Source: Actinomortierella ambigua
Taxonomy: Eukaryota; Mortierellomycota; Mortierellomycetes; Mortierellales; Mortierellaceae
Reading direction: 5' to 3'
DNA: 64,000 nucleotides
Assembly (NCBI GenBank): GCA_016098155.1
Contig: JAAAJB010000066.1
Coordinates: forward strand, 1-64,000
The notes under the pieces are model-generated. The model did not search any database. It saw only the letters and a program-made list of their open reading frames with translations, and was not told where the DNA came from. This document shows positions 19,366 through 31,787 of this stretch, piece after piece. Positions within the stretch are counted from its first letter, which is position 1. Each line of letters opens with the position of its first letter. Position numbers and translations under genes: made by a program.

Positions 19366-22300
19366 GGTAAAAATCAGTAGAAACAGGAGGAGCGAGAGTG
19401 GAGAGTGGATGGAATATGGACGAACGCATGCATGCACTGTTTACGGTGGGTGGTGGCAAGACATATTGAACAGCATCGGCCAGTCGTGTGTCGAACTCTT
19501 TCCTGATTGAGTGACGAACATCCGTTTTGGGTTCAAGGAGGTCGGTTGGACAACTGCCAATTCCCTAACGTGGAAAGGTTGTAGTGAGCCCACGCTCTTC
19601 ATTGGGTTCATTGTGATGTCTGACAGGACAAGCAGGCCTATTTTGTCCAGGCCAGTGTTCCATTTCCCGCGGTACCTCGTTCCTGTCGTTACTCCTGTTT
19701 ATGCGCGTGCTTCTTGTAATTTCTGATGTGTTTTTTCTTCACACGCACCTGTAAAAAAATCCTTCGAAGCAACTGGATAGAATGGATACGTCGACACTCG
19801 TAAAACAAAAAAGAAATAGATCAATGTTAGTTGTAAGCTACTCATCTTTGTCTGTCAACAGTACACATGTTTCTTGATGGTCATGACGGTGCCCCTACTG
19901 AGGTGCTGTTCTTTGCGCTTGAAGAAGGGACGCCTTTCTTATTTCCTTGGGCCAGTGAAAAAAAAAAGCATTGCAGTCTGTTTAAGGAAAGGCGTGTCTG
20001 GCTTTTGTTAATGAATGCCACCCATGTCTAGGGAACCACCACTGGCGCCCACGTTACCTTCTTATCTAATTAAGACTCCTTTCTCATCATCCCTCCAGTA
20101 ACATAGACGTTTCGTTTCTTGGCGTAGATCCCTCGTGCTATTTGTACATCGTGATCATGTCACCGTCAGGGCTGTTTGACCCGTGCGGCGGTAACAGGGC
20201 TATCCATCAGCCGCGGATGTACGTCTCCACTCCCCCTCTCACCTCGTGGTTGCCCGTTCGCTGTCACTGTTATGATTTCGGTCTGATGCACAGCAACACA
20301 CGCGGATCTCACATCCGACAAGAAAATTATACAAGCCCATGCTTGCCTCTTTGCCGGGTTTCGTTCCGTCCATCCTTACCGACAACAGCAGAGAGAAGAG
20401 TATAAAGAGGAGAGGGAGTTGTTCCTTTTCCCTCACCCCTCACCCCCCCGTCCCCCTCTCAACACCCCTGTATAGTCCTCAGGGACAACACCTCTTTGAT
20501 CTTGTGTCGCAACTTCCCTCACTAGGACATGCCCCCCCCCCATGTGCGAGATGCGTGCGTGCATCCTCCTCGTGAAGCGATATGCTGCCATCCTCCTTCT
20601 CGCAGACCCTGCCTTCACGATTGCAAAATGTTTTTTGGATAGGACGCGCTGGGCTAGGGAAGAAAGGGTTCCATATCAACGATCGTGAGCGGGCGCAAGA
20701 GAGAGAGAGAGAGAGAGAGTCGCATTGATACTCTCTCTAAATGCAAGGCCTCTCCTTATAGTTTACACTCAATGGGACGAGGTTTTACTTTATTTTTCAA
20801 ATGTACTCTTGAGTGGTACAATGCACCATACACAAATCAACAAAGGGGGAAGCCAAACAACAACAACAGTAAAATGGTTACTTTCTCCTATAACCCGTGC
20901 CCTCTCCCCTTCATTTTTTTTCCTCCAGGATAGAGGATGTGTTCACCTTTTCTTGGTTCGTTGCTAGCAGCAGAGCAGAGAGATGGCTTGTTCGCATGCA
21001 AGGAACAGAGGGATTGAAGGAGCGTAGAGGGAGTGGCAATGAGATTGGGAACAGGTGAGGTGGGTTTGAGAGAGGCCATAACTTGTTCAGATGACCTACC
21101 CAATCGGAGTGGATCCGGGGTAGACTGAAAGGATAAGCAAATTACACAGTTCATTTGTTCGTTTGTGCCTGTTGTGTAAACACAAAGCGATTGTTGTTGT
21201 TGATGTTGTTCTTGTTGTGTCAACAACACTGTTGTATTATTGTTTTTTTTTGCGTCTGTCTATATATTGCTTTGTTGTTGTTTGTTTAGCCTTCTCCATC
21301 AAAACACTAAAATTCGTAAACTAAAAAAAATAAAAAATGGAGGGCTGGGCCTTTCACTTCCTGCCATGTTGTTGCTGCTGGGAAGAGTCTTGAAAACAGA
21401 TGCGCATGTATTGGCTCACAGCAGAAGTGACCGCTCTTCAAACCTTGGTTTGTTTTCCTCGTGACACCATCCCACCTTTCGTGCCCAGCTCCGGGTAAAG
21501 CTTGAGACAGTCATTGGTGCACACCCTTCTTGAGAAATTGTTCTCCCATGGCTCACTCACAGCTGTCAAAAAAACTCAATTTCATCAAGAACTTTTTCTT
21601 ATTTGTGTGAAAATGTGCTTCCTTTTAGTGGGCTGGGATTCAACCGAAAGGGCTTAGACTCTGCAGGTTCCCCTTCGATCCCCTATCGTTTCGTCGGAAG
21701 TTCACCGAGGAGTAGATAGTGCATCTCATACGTCTATCACAAGAGCACACGATTTGCTGGCAGCCCGTTTGGAGTATAGAAGTTAACTTTGTCAGCTATC
21801 TCAGGTGCCTATGGTCCTACCCCCCCCCCGGATGTGCGTCCCGTGAATAGCTTACGAACCCTGCGAAAGACCGTGTCATGTAGTCTATCAGGAATATGAA
21901 AGGAGCTGGTGCAGTCGTCCATATTCCGTTGCGCGAACTAGCTTCCACGCTTGGAAGGCTCCTATTGTTGTCAGTTGCATTCTCGTACTTCTGGTAGCGG
22001 AAACTCACTCCGCCGTGCACGAATGCAGGGCACAACTTAAGTGCTACACAGCCTCCCGCCTGTTTTATCGCTTCAGTCCTTCCGCTCTGCCCGTAGTCTA
22101 CTCCCGTTCAATAGTATCTAGCATTGCTGTAGGGTATCTACGAACACGCTGTCGTGTCGTGAGAAAAAAATATGGAAGGACATACTTGCAGTGGGGTGAG
22201 TGGAAGTACTCAGATCACAAGTTTTGTGATCCAACAAAGCAACAGGTTGTCTTTTCCTCATGTTTACATCTCCTGAGAATCGCAATTCTTGTCCAACCTC

Positions 22301-24916
22301 ACTATTGTGCCCTCCTTTCTCGCGCCGTCAAAAAGTCCAAAGGACACCCTGCCCGCCATCCTAAAGGTGCAAACAATGCGACTGTTTTGTTCGTGATCGC
22401 GCAACTCTCAACTCTAAGCTCTTTGAAAGGCCTCGGTTGTACATTTTCTGTGGGAGCCTTGATTGGCCACGTTGTTGTAGTACTAGTTCCATACATCGGA
22501 ACTGTCACCATCTGCTACCGTATTAGAAATAGGATACACACATGTAGCCTTGTTATTCCCACCAGTCGTCAGCTGTCGCGGGCTGCTGGACCGAGGGTGA
22601 GCATATCAACAAGAACAAACATACTAATTGGCATGCTGTTTATGGGTGGGTGGCGTCAGTGTGTGTACATACTCTACTGGAACAGACCTTGTTGTTGTAT
22701 GGAGGTGCGCATGAGAAAGTTTCGTAATACCTGCACCGGTCGGATTTGCTTCCGTGGTGGGACAAACAACGCTAAGAGCAGAACACCAATGCAACAGAAA
22801 AGGACATTGCTTCTGCAACACACAAGGTGGCTGGAGCCCTCTTTGCTTGTTGGGTCGTCCCCCCGTGATCGATAATCTCGATGAAGAGGAGTATCGCCAA
22901 TCTCCCCGGGAAGGAGCGGGGAGAGTCAGGTGTGCGGGAACGCTGGGGTGAAAAGGCGTCGTCGTGCTCACACCCCTCACCCCTCCTCATTCCCCTCTTC
23001 GATTTCAATATGATGGGTTGCAGTGGGGCGAGATGAGAAACAGCATTTATTTTCGGGCGTACTCAAATCCACATCGGGCTTGAGAGGGGCGGTCCGTTGG
23101 CTCTCTCTTTGCCCTCATGACATTATAGTTTGCGTATGAGTAAGAGTCAGGCTGTGTGAACAATGTGTGCTGGGAAAAATATGAGTCTTCTCTGACAGAT
23201 AGGGCGATGCAGCCAGTCATAGGTACAGCTGTGCATAATAGGCTGTCGATTGAGAACCACGCGAGTTAGGTGTATCTTCTTCCCCGTACGGGAACTGAAT
23301 GAGCCTCCATCCGGTGTTTCCCACCATTTCGCTCCCGAGCTCTTCTCTCATTGGATAATGGCCACTACGCCGGATGGGAGGAAGAAGAGGGTGATGCCCG
23401 GGAAATCTCAATGTTCTATATACCAGTAGGTTGTACATACGTTACAGCAGGACCATGGAGAAGTGTGAGAGCCGCCATAGTCTTTTCGGATGCATGAGTC
23501 TTGTGAGAAAGTTAAGGAAATGGACAAGCTTTTACTGAACAACACCCTTGCGCCTACTCCGTATGGATCAGGCATGGCTAACCCTATTCCATCTTGCGTT
23601 TTCACACCCCTGCTGTGGCGGCGAAACCCTCACTGAAGCACGAAACAAACAGCATGTGTGATCGGCTCTCTTCCGATGCTTCGAAAACTTTACTTAACCT
23701 TTGGCCTTCTTCCAACAAGAACTTGATGCTATGAGCTATTGCTCGACTACATACACTAGCCCATCAGCATACACATAAGAGAGACACGAAGAAAAACACC
23801 TCTTCTTCTCAGGACATGGCATAAGGTGGGTACAGCAAACAATGGTCAGTCCTCTCTTCCCTATTCGTGCCCACGCTTCCCTTCTAACCAAGCCCACACA
23901 TCGCTGTGTATCTTCCCCTCAACACCAGGTTGACAAGTTTATCCTTGTTGAGGCTGTACGCCACCCATATCCTTCTCATCTCCACTCCATTGCTACACAT
24001 CTATCCACAACCAGGGATGGTGGCCTGATTCATTTTTTGCTGTCAACGTTCTAGTGAAAACAGAGAAATCAGCTAATTATCTATGGTGGTGCACTGCTGC
24101 AGTTTACACCCAACCAAGGTTTCTGGTATTCTGATTTTTGCTCAGAGCACCCAGAAACACACACACCCACACACACAAAAATGGCGCACCATTTCTCCCT
24201 TCTGACGAACCAAAGTTACCGCCGTCCCATTTGTGCATAAATGGCAGAATGGCACAGCAGGAAAACATTGCAGAGAGCTGGGAAGATGTGCAGAGCGAAC
24301 TGCTCGCAATGTATCTCCTCAGTTCTCGGTCGCGGTTGCGCCTTTTCTTCTACAGCAGCAGACTGGGAAAAAGGAACACCAACCATGAATCTTTAGGCTT
24401 GAGCGAAATGTGGAGTGGTTGCACGTACCCACGACCTCGCGGGTCGTTGAACTAGTGTACTTGCACACAAAGAAAACGCTGACTCCATTATTCATACAAA
24501 CAATGGATGAAGGTAAGCTTCTCTTGGGTGGCATCCTGATTTGTAAACTTGAATCCTTTGTTTTTTCTCTCGTCGCTATCCAGCTCGCCGCGGACAGCAC
24601 GTGTGTGCAGGTTAGGCGGTCCACCTAGCAGCCCACTAAGGAGGAGATGGCAAAGCCCTCGTGGACACCTCGCCTTCATAAGCTGCCCGGAATATCCATC
24701 GCACCCCCCCCCCCGAACCAACTAGGACCATCAGCCTTTTGTTTTTAACGATAAGCATTATCTGGCAAACTTGCCACTTTTCGAATGCACTCTAATGATG
24801 CACCAAGTACAAAGACATGCAAGCGGTAGTCATGGTACTTTTGTGGGAGCAGGAAAGCGGAATAGAGAAACGAAGGTCTTCAATATATTACGCGAACAAC
24901 ACAGGGAGGGGGGAAA
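19366..24916. other. Gene-poor region of about 5.5 kb
   Basis: No conserved domain, no chain of exons with codon-like character and no clear tRNA is visible. The longest frames are rich in Cys, Arg and Ser and look random. Short C runs occur (for example near 21820 and 24705), as does a GA repeat at 20699-20719. Non-coding RNAs cannot be excluded by eye. Confidence 0.5.
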
Positions 24917-26901
24917 CTACACTTCTACACACAAGAGACCTTCTCGATTGGCTGGAAGCGATCCAAGCAGTTCTGGTCCATCCGCGCCGAGTCTAAACAC
25001 ACATGAGCTCCCAACAAAGATAACACCTTATTGGAAAGAAGTGAGATAGGGGGGAGGTGATAATTGCTCTAATGCGTAAGTTCACAGCTAAAACCCATCG
25101 ATATCAAAGTTTAAACAAAAGCGTTGAGGGTTCGTTATGCCCTTCAGCTTCACTTAAGAAAACAACGTGACTGTCTGCATGACTTGGGCCAAGTCCCATA
25201 AAATAAAAAGACATACCTGATTCTATGCCTATGCGGTTGGCGACGACAAAGATGGCTCCGTGGTGTGGCTTCTTTTTCTGGGTATAGAAGGGATTCATGC
25301 GAACGGCCCAATAATGCAAAGTCTCGAATTGAATCTGTCGGTAGTAGTCCTCATCCTTGTCCGCTGGTTCGTCTTGCTCCTCTTCCGAGTCCTCTTCATC
25401 CCGCCATTGGTCACTATCATCGTCCTCGTCGCCGTGCTCTGTATCTCCATTGCCAGAGTTGTCAGTGGTCTCTGTCTTCACAACTCTTTTCTTCCTCTTT
25501 GTGTTTTTTTCCCGGGATACGCGAGCGGTGGTGTTATCCTGGGATGAATCTTCGCCCTTGTTCCATGCCATAGAGCACAAGATCAAGTCGGATCGCTTGT
25601 TCAGATGGAAATTTGCAAACTCAAAGTCGCCAAAGTCGGCTTTGAACTGGTATGGGTTGACGTCCATGCAAATGCCAAATCCAACCTGACGACGTTAAAA
25701 ATAAAAAAATAATAATAATGAAACAAACACAACAGATGGGCATAAGTATGTCAAAAGCAGAAAGAGAGTGAAGCCCACTCTTATTAAGCGCGGACAAATC
25801 CTGCTGCCTGCACCTGCCAAGGCCGAAGCAGCTACCTGACCAAGTCTCGGAAAGGGTTTGGAGGTGAATCCTGGACCTTCCTCAGCCCAGCTCTCGTCAG
25901 TGTAGTAGAGGAAGGTCTTTGAATAGACTTCCAGTAGCTCGCCTTGGGGCGACACGAAGGCGCTAGAGTTGTAATATGTCTCCTGTTGAGTGTCATTGTT
26001 GATCCGTCGCTCTGGGAAGCCAACTACGACGTGTGCCTGGAGTCGGATGGCTGTTTGTGAGCAGATCAAAATAAGTATATAAGGTTGCACCCATTGGAAC
26101 AGAGTCAGTCAAACCATCGTCACGCACTAAACGTTCTTAAAATCAAAGGCATGAGAGACACATAAAACAGAGGGAGGGAGGGTTTTCGGACCTTGTTTCT
26201 TAGCCCATTGGACACTCGGTCCCGTTTCTGTGTCCTCAAGATATGGACGAATGTGGTCCTTGCCAGTGAACACATAACCTAACGTTTGCGGAGATGCAAA
26301 ATAAAAATGTCGATCGTGATCCAATTGTACATTGGTTTCAGTCAAATGTTCGTTTTCATGGCTCAAATCGTGTATCCTCCGCTCGAGCTTTCCAGTATTT
26401 TGTATCTGCTCAAGTTACCTGAGAAGGCCATCTCGGGGAGCACGAGGACATCGACATCGTCGGCGTTTAGACTGCACAGATGGCATTGGAGAGATCAAAG
26501 AGTGGCGAGAGTGGGGGTGTTAGGTCCTTGTGAGAGCCGGGTTTCAAGGGATGGGGAATTGAGAAACATTGATGTTCTAGCTGTTTTCTCCACGTGTGTG
26601 TGAGGCTCATGTTGAGTTCGGTGGTGAACAGATCAAGTCCGCGTAAAACATAAGCTCCAAGCGACCGTGCACTTCATCCTGCCTCGACTGTCCTGTTGAG
26701 GTGTGCATGTGACCCCCGTTCGGAAGGGCTGCGAGAGCAAAAAAAAAAAATTGCCCGCCATGATCGATATTCTCCTCGTAAGTACCTGGATAGCATGTCT
26801 GTGGCTCGGTCCATATTCTGTTGGACTTGCCCGAGTTTGGGCTCCAGCTGGAGACAGACTAGATGGAGTAGGAAGAGAGAAAGAAAGACGAAAAGAAAGA
26901 C

Positions 26902-26934
<33 letters not shown>

Positions 26935-27066
26935 AGGAAGGAGAGAGAGAGTAAGTGGGTGAGTGGGAAGTAATAATGAGGGTTATGGTGCACATGACGG
27001 AGACATGGCAAGGGGGAATGAGATTCGAGAGGATGGCGTTGCATGTGGGGGCATACCAATCTTCAT
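24917..27066 (-). CDS. NTA1: Protein N-terminal amidase (Nta1 type, nitrilase superfamily)
   Basis: Deamidates N-terminal Asn and Gln to Asp and Glu, feeding the Arg/N-degron pathway. Seven exons: 27057..27066, 26786..26858, 26419..26471, 26192..26278, 25836..26050, 25217..25685 and 24917..25026, giving 338 residues. The nitrilase triad is visible: Glu41 in LVLPEMAFSG, Lys in YSKTFLYYTDESW, and Cys in VGFGICMDVNPY. The C-terminal exon gives VIFVGSSCVFRL, typical of the family. A lysine-rich then strongly acidic insert (roughly residues 185-245) lies after DLILCSMAWNKG. The first exon encodes only MKI plus one base, and it fits because the joined start reads MKIVCLQLEPKLGQV. The exon 4 donor is the unusual GTCCGA. 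The gene is transcribed divergently from the PhoD-like gene. Confidence 0.88.
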
Positions 27067-27717
27067 TGTCGCGTGTTAGCTGAGCAGGCTGTGGAGTGTG
27101 GTGTATTTGTTTGAGGTATAAGTGGTTTACGTATGGGTGTGTGCTGCAACAGCCTACTGATGGGTGGAATATCAACAGGGTTGATGGATGAATGATGGAG
27201 GGTTTTGTACCTGCGTCAAGTCAAGCCACCCGCGTTCCTATGGCTGGGACTCATTCTTGTGCTTCGCAGTGGCAAGGCTGTGGATACAAGAAACCTGTAC
27301 TCCACCACCACCACTACCACCACCACCACCACCACTGCCATGACGATCAATCAAGGCATGTTGGAGGTATATGTAAAAGTGTGTGTGAGAGAGAGTATGT
27401 GTGTATGTGAGCGTGCCAATAGTGATGCAATGACTCCGCGCGGGTGGCGGCGGTGACCCGGGTGGGTCGGCGCCAGAAAGGGAGTATTAGGGGTATCTTG
27501 GCAAGATCAGAGAACGAGAGAAAAAAAATAAGACTCCACACAGCCATTGAGGCCCCTCTTGTTTCTCCTCTTCTCTCTCCGTCGTTCCTGAAGGAGACTT
27601 TTTTTTTTTTTTTTTTCTTTTTCTTCACCCCCATTCTTTTCCTCCATTTTACTGATTCCATTTACTCACACTCTCCTCTCATTTCCTCTTGTCTGATTTG
27701 ACCGAAATCGACTTGCA
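27067..27717. promoter_or_regulatory. Divergent intergenic promoter region (NTA1 and PhoD-like gene)
   Basis: A 651-bp spacer between divergently transcribed genes. It contains a (CCA)n run at about 27302-27338, a T run near 27600-27616 and no clear TATA box. Promoter function is inferred from position. Confidence 0.4.
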
Positions 27718-30700
27718 ATGTATAATCCTCCGAACCCCCCTCCTCCTCCACCGGGTCAGAACCCCTACGGCGGTGGTGGTGGCTATCCGCCCACCAACCC
27801 TTCGGCACCTTACCACGCCTACCCGGTCTCTTCGGGCTCCTTCGGGCCGGGGTCACCTGCAACCGCGTATCCTACTCACTCGCCGTCGTTCCCACCCGCT
27901 CCTGGTGCTCCCATGTACGCTCCTCCTCCAGGCATGCCTGCTCCTCCTGCTCCTCAACCCCCGGCCGGCTATCCAGCGCCTCCTGGATCGCCCTACCCGG
28001 CCTCTAGCGCATACCCTGGGGCCCCTCCTGCCAGTGGTCCAGCTCCCATGTACGCTCCTCCAGCCTCTGTCACTGCCCAAAACTACCCGGCTCCGGCATC
28101 GCCGGCCATTTCGGCAGGACCTCCTGGCTCTGCATATCCATATCCAGCGACGCACGCACCTTATGGGGCACCTCCGCCATCGCCGTACGGTACAGCAGCC
28201 CCGGGAGGAGGCGGCTATGGCGCACCACCGGGAGCGGCAGCACCAATGTACGCACCACCCCCAGGCATGGCAACAGGATATCCAGGACAGCATGCAGTGG
28301 GTGGGCTTGTAGGTGCAGGCTTGGGCAGTGGTAGTTTTCAATGCGGACCTTTGCTTCGGTACCAAAACCTGGATCTGCGAAGCGGGTCGTGGTTGGGCTC
28401 GGTGTTGATGGTGTCAACGCCGAGTGTGGTCGATCAGGGAGCACCCGTGCTGACATGGAGCGACGGAGGACAGCAGCACCAGCAGTCGCAGCAAAAGGTG
28501 ACGGGCCAGGCTATCGATGGGTACCAACAGTCCATCTTCTGGCGGTTTTCGTTGGCCATCCCACAAGACCCGCATGTGACGAAGCGGATTACGTACTCGA
28601 TCAACGGTGGACCCCAGTACTGGTTCTTCATCCCAGGTCGATCAGAGTCCTTCCGCTGGATGTTTTACAGCTGCAACGGGTTTTCGCTCGCGACCGATTC
28701 AGGTATGTCTGGGCATGTTGTGGGTTACTGTTGTTATTTTCTCTTGGGAGCAAAAAAAAAAAAAAAAAGCCGTCGTAAGAGGACATGCATGCCAACAGCC
28801 ATCAAGAGGTGTTTGATACAGCAGAAGGGAGGTGAAAAGGAAACAGGGGCTCGGAACAGCGCACAGGCTGAGGATTGTGCGAACAGGGGGTGTGCTGTTC
28901 GGGATTGTGTGTGTGTTTTTTTTATCTCTAATGTTTGATTGAAAGCGCGCTCCAAACTCCACACAACCAACCATACTTTTTTCACCACGATGACCCCATT
29001 GTGGACTAATTCAGGACAGGGCGAATGTCTCCCCCAGCCAACAAACAAGATTTCACACAGCATGAACACTATAATTTTTGTACACACAAAACACCGACAA
29101 AGCTGGACGCATTTTGCTCCAAAATGGCGGACATTTTTTCTTCCTCCTCCCTTTTAGGTTCAGGCGCGTGGCTGAGCCCACTTGAAGAGATGGACAGAGA
29201 TGAGGGGAGCGAGCTAAAGCGAGAGAGAGAGATGGGGCTGGAGTGGAGACATCGCCCGAGTTTGAGAGAAGCAGGTGTTTCAGCGATAGCTGGCGCAAGG
29301 TGTGAGGCACTGTTGGCTGGGTAACGTTTGTCGGTGCGTGAGATCAGTGCGTAATATTTACAAGCTGTACCCAGCCTTTTCGAGGCTCCAAACAACCAAA
29401 CGACATAGAGGGAGAGGGAGGCAGTGTCTTTTGTTGTCCATCCTGGCCTGAGAGCCGTCAAGTGAACAAAACTAATAACAATGCAACATGTTTTTTCTTC
29501 TTTTCCGTTGGACTGATGTAGTGGCGTTTGGAGGCCCTAACCCACTGTGGGACGACTTTTTGGCGAAGCATACTCAGAGACCATTCCATGTGATGATTGG
29601 CGGCGGCGACCAACTGTATTGTGATGCGCTGTTGAACGAGCCGATTCTGCAGGACTGGCTGCGCATTGCGGATGTGGACGAGCGCGAGCGGGTCCAATGT
29701 CGCCCAGAGTGGGCGCAGTGTATTGAGCGGTACTACTTCAACCGCTACTGCAGCTGGTTCAGCCAGGGCACGTACGGCAAAGCCCTCGCCGCCATCCCAA
29801 CCGTCAACATGTGGGACGATCACGATACGATCGACGGCTATGGCTCGTACCGCCACTCCACCCAGGCCAGCCCTGTTATGCGGACGATTGGCGCCGTCTC
29901 GAGGCGATTCTATCTGTTGTTCCAGCACCACACCACGCCTGCCCTGGCACCCCATCATGGGTTCTTCTCATCTGGCGTGGGCGAGAACATCTTGACGTCG
30001 TTGGGACCCTCGACCTCGGCCTTGGTTCTGGACTGTCGATCGGAGCGTACGAAGAACATGATTTGTTCGGCCTCGACGTACGATCTTGCGTTTGCCAAGT
30101 TGTACAACGAGATCCCGGTCGGCACACGGCATTTGTTGGTGGTGTTGGGTGTGCCGATTGCCTATCCTCGATTGGTGTTCATGGAGAACCTGATGGGATC
30201 GATTGGGTCGGCTCTAGGTGCGGTGACGGGTGCGAAGAAGGTGGTGAACCGACTGAACGGCGAGCCAGAGCTGTTGGACGACATGATTGACCATTGGACG
30301 GCATCGCAGCATAAGCAGGAGCGGAACAAATTCATTGTGCGGTTGCAGCATTTTGCCGCGGACCGGAATATTCGTGTTACATTTGTGTCGGGCGATGTGC
30401 ACTGTGCCGGCGTCGGACGGTTCACGGCGAGGACGGAGCCACAGGAGCATGACCCACACTTGATGTACCAGTTGATCAGCTCGGCCATTGTCAATGAGCC
30501 GCCACCTGCGGGGGTGATCCGACTGCTGCATTTCCAGGACAAGGTCCATGAGCTGGACGGACGCGTCAAGACTTATGAGGACATGTTCCCGCTGTTCAAG
30601 ACGGATGTCGACGGCAAGGCGCTTGAGCTGGATCGACTGATGCCTCGTCGCAACTATAGTCAAGGAGAGTTTAACCCACAAACAGGAGGCATCGACATCA

Positions 30701-30801
30701 CACTCTTCGTCGAGAATGTTCGAGGTGGTCCTGAGGGCACCCCCGGCGGTGACCGAGGTACAAAGCCTTACTCAATCCATGTCCCCCGCCTTGGCAACTA
30801 A
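27718..30801 (+). CDS. PhoD-like metallophosphatase with proline-rich N-terminus
   Basis: Predicted phosphodiesterase/alkaline phosphatase of the fungal PhoD-like family, 754 residues. Exon 1 is 27718..28702 and exon 2 is 29522..30801; the join reads FSLATDS-VAFGGPNPLWDD, matching the family. Residues 1-200 are Pro/Gly/Tyr/Ala-rich and low-complexity, with PMYAPP repeated near 65, 110 and 176. The conserved region begins about residue 207 (QCGPLLRY). Metal-site motifs are GGGDQLY (about 355), WDDHD (426-430) and SGDVHC (about 618-623). No signal peptide or membrane anchor is evident, so a cytosolic or membrane-peripheral location is likely. The 819-nt intron is much longer than others in the window. 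Confidence 0.9.
28703..29521 (+). other. Long intron of the PhoD-like gene
   Basis: Donor GTATGT, acceptor GATGTAG. It contains an A run at 28751-28766 and no additional family-conserved exon that I can see. Confidence 0.6.
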
Positions 30802-31343
30802 GCCAAGTAAAAGGGTAGCCTTGCTCTCTTTTTGTAGCTGTTGCACTGCCTTCTTTCATTCACTACATCGACATCCAAAATGAGAAAGGCATTATTCGTT
30901 GGCCACATATTCATCTAAATGAATTACAGTGAATTTTAAGATGCGTATCATGAGGAGAATGAAGCATAGTTCCTTGCTATTTTTTTTTAGTTGTAATAAG
31001 GGAAGTATTTCTGCACCCTTGCATACTTGAGAATACTGGTCAATAGAGGGTGCAAGTGACGACTGACAATGGACCAATTCATTTTGCATTTAACCACAGG
31101 TCAACTGGTTTCTACCTAACTATTGGCATGGTCCCTATCCCCTCCCCCACAAGGACTCTGCTCAGTCTCAGAAGGCAGCGGACTCGATGCTCATACATTT
31201 ACTAGAAGAAGACACAGAGGAAACATTTCCTGGATGAAGGCGCAGGAAGATTCCACCGCACTTTTTTATTGACGATTATTCGGACTCACATTAGTGAGAG
31301 ACGAATGAGAAAAAATAAGTACGCAGCATGCCGTCGATGCCTT
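30802..31343. other. Intergenic region
   Basis: 3' flanks of the PhoD-like gene and of cysteine-rich peptide 1. No gene is apparent. Confidence 0.5.
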
Positions 31344-31532
31344 CTAGCATCCGTGGCAAGGATATGATGAGGAACATCTGGCGAAGCAGTTGCCCATGGT
31401 TGGCCCTCTAGGGCAAGTACCGTAACAGTTGCTTCTCTCACTCAGGCAAGTGGCGCAGTCGGCGGCGACGGTCGACATCGCCGTGGCCAAAAGGATGACC
31501 ATGAAGAAGGAAGTCAGGCTTGTGGCACGCAT
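31344..31532 (-). CDS. Small secreted cysteine-rich protein 1
   Basis: A 62-residue protein of unknown function. It starts with a signal peptide (about 24 residues, hydrophobic core SFFMVILLATAM, likely cleavage after TVAA). The mature part of about 38 residues has eight cysteines spaced C-x2-C-x6-C-x3-C-x8-C-x3-C-x5-C-x2-C. Two genes at 38.4 and 40.8 kb encode the same pattern, so this is a local family. An ATATAAAAG box (31779-31787) and a possible leader intron (donor GTAAGT at 31681, acceptor TCTAG at 31557) lie upstream. The family could be defence, signalling or surface peptides; nothing in the sequence decides this. Confidence 0.75.
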   Translation of the reverse strand: MRATSLTSFFMVILLATAMSTVAADCATCLSERSNCYGTCPRGPTMGNCFARCSSSYPCHGC

Positions 31533-31679
31533 TTTTAGTCGAAGGTCCTTGCAACTCTAGATTTAGGCGGTATCGAGACGGCCGATAGTAAGGGGGAGTA
31601 AATGTTTACACCATAGTTAGCAGCTGTCCTCTTTTTTCATTTTGCGTACATTATGAAAGAACGACAATACGAACGACTT

Positions 31680-31787
31680 ACGAGAGATGTGTTGGGGGTT
31701 ATTCTGTAGTGGAGAACAGGACAAGAGTGGAGGAAAGGTAGGGTTTGGTAGATGTCGATAGGGGAGATGAAGGTATTGCTTTTATAT
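31680..31787 (-). promoter_or_regulatory. Promoter and leader of cysteine-rich protein 1
   Basis: TATA box ATATAAAAG at 31779-31787. The putative leader-intron donor GTAAGT begins at 31681, about 98 nt downstream, a layout shared with the two paralogues. Confidence 0.45.

Noticed and set aside
21640..21710. A tRNA B-box-like GGTTCCCCTTCGATCCCC stretch
   Set aside because: No matching acceptor, D or anticodon stems could be found around it.
22015..22875. A 286-codon plus-strand frame in the gene-poor region
   Set aside because: The composition is random (many Cys, Arg, Ser), with no conserved motif, no homologous neighbours and no splice-supported extension.
24503..24628. Possible mini-gene: ATGGATGAAG followed by a GTAAGC and a CAG acceptor
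   Set aside because: The spliced frame would be only about ten codons before a stop, with no homologue or promoter signal.
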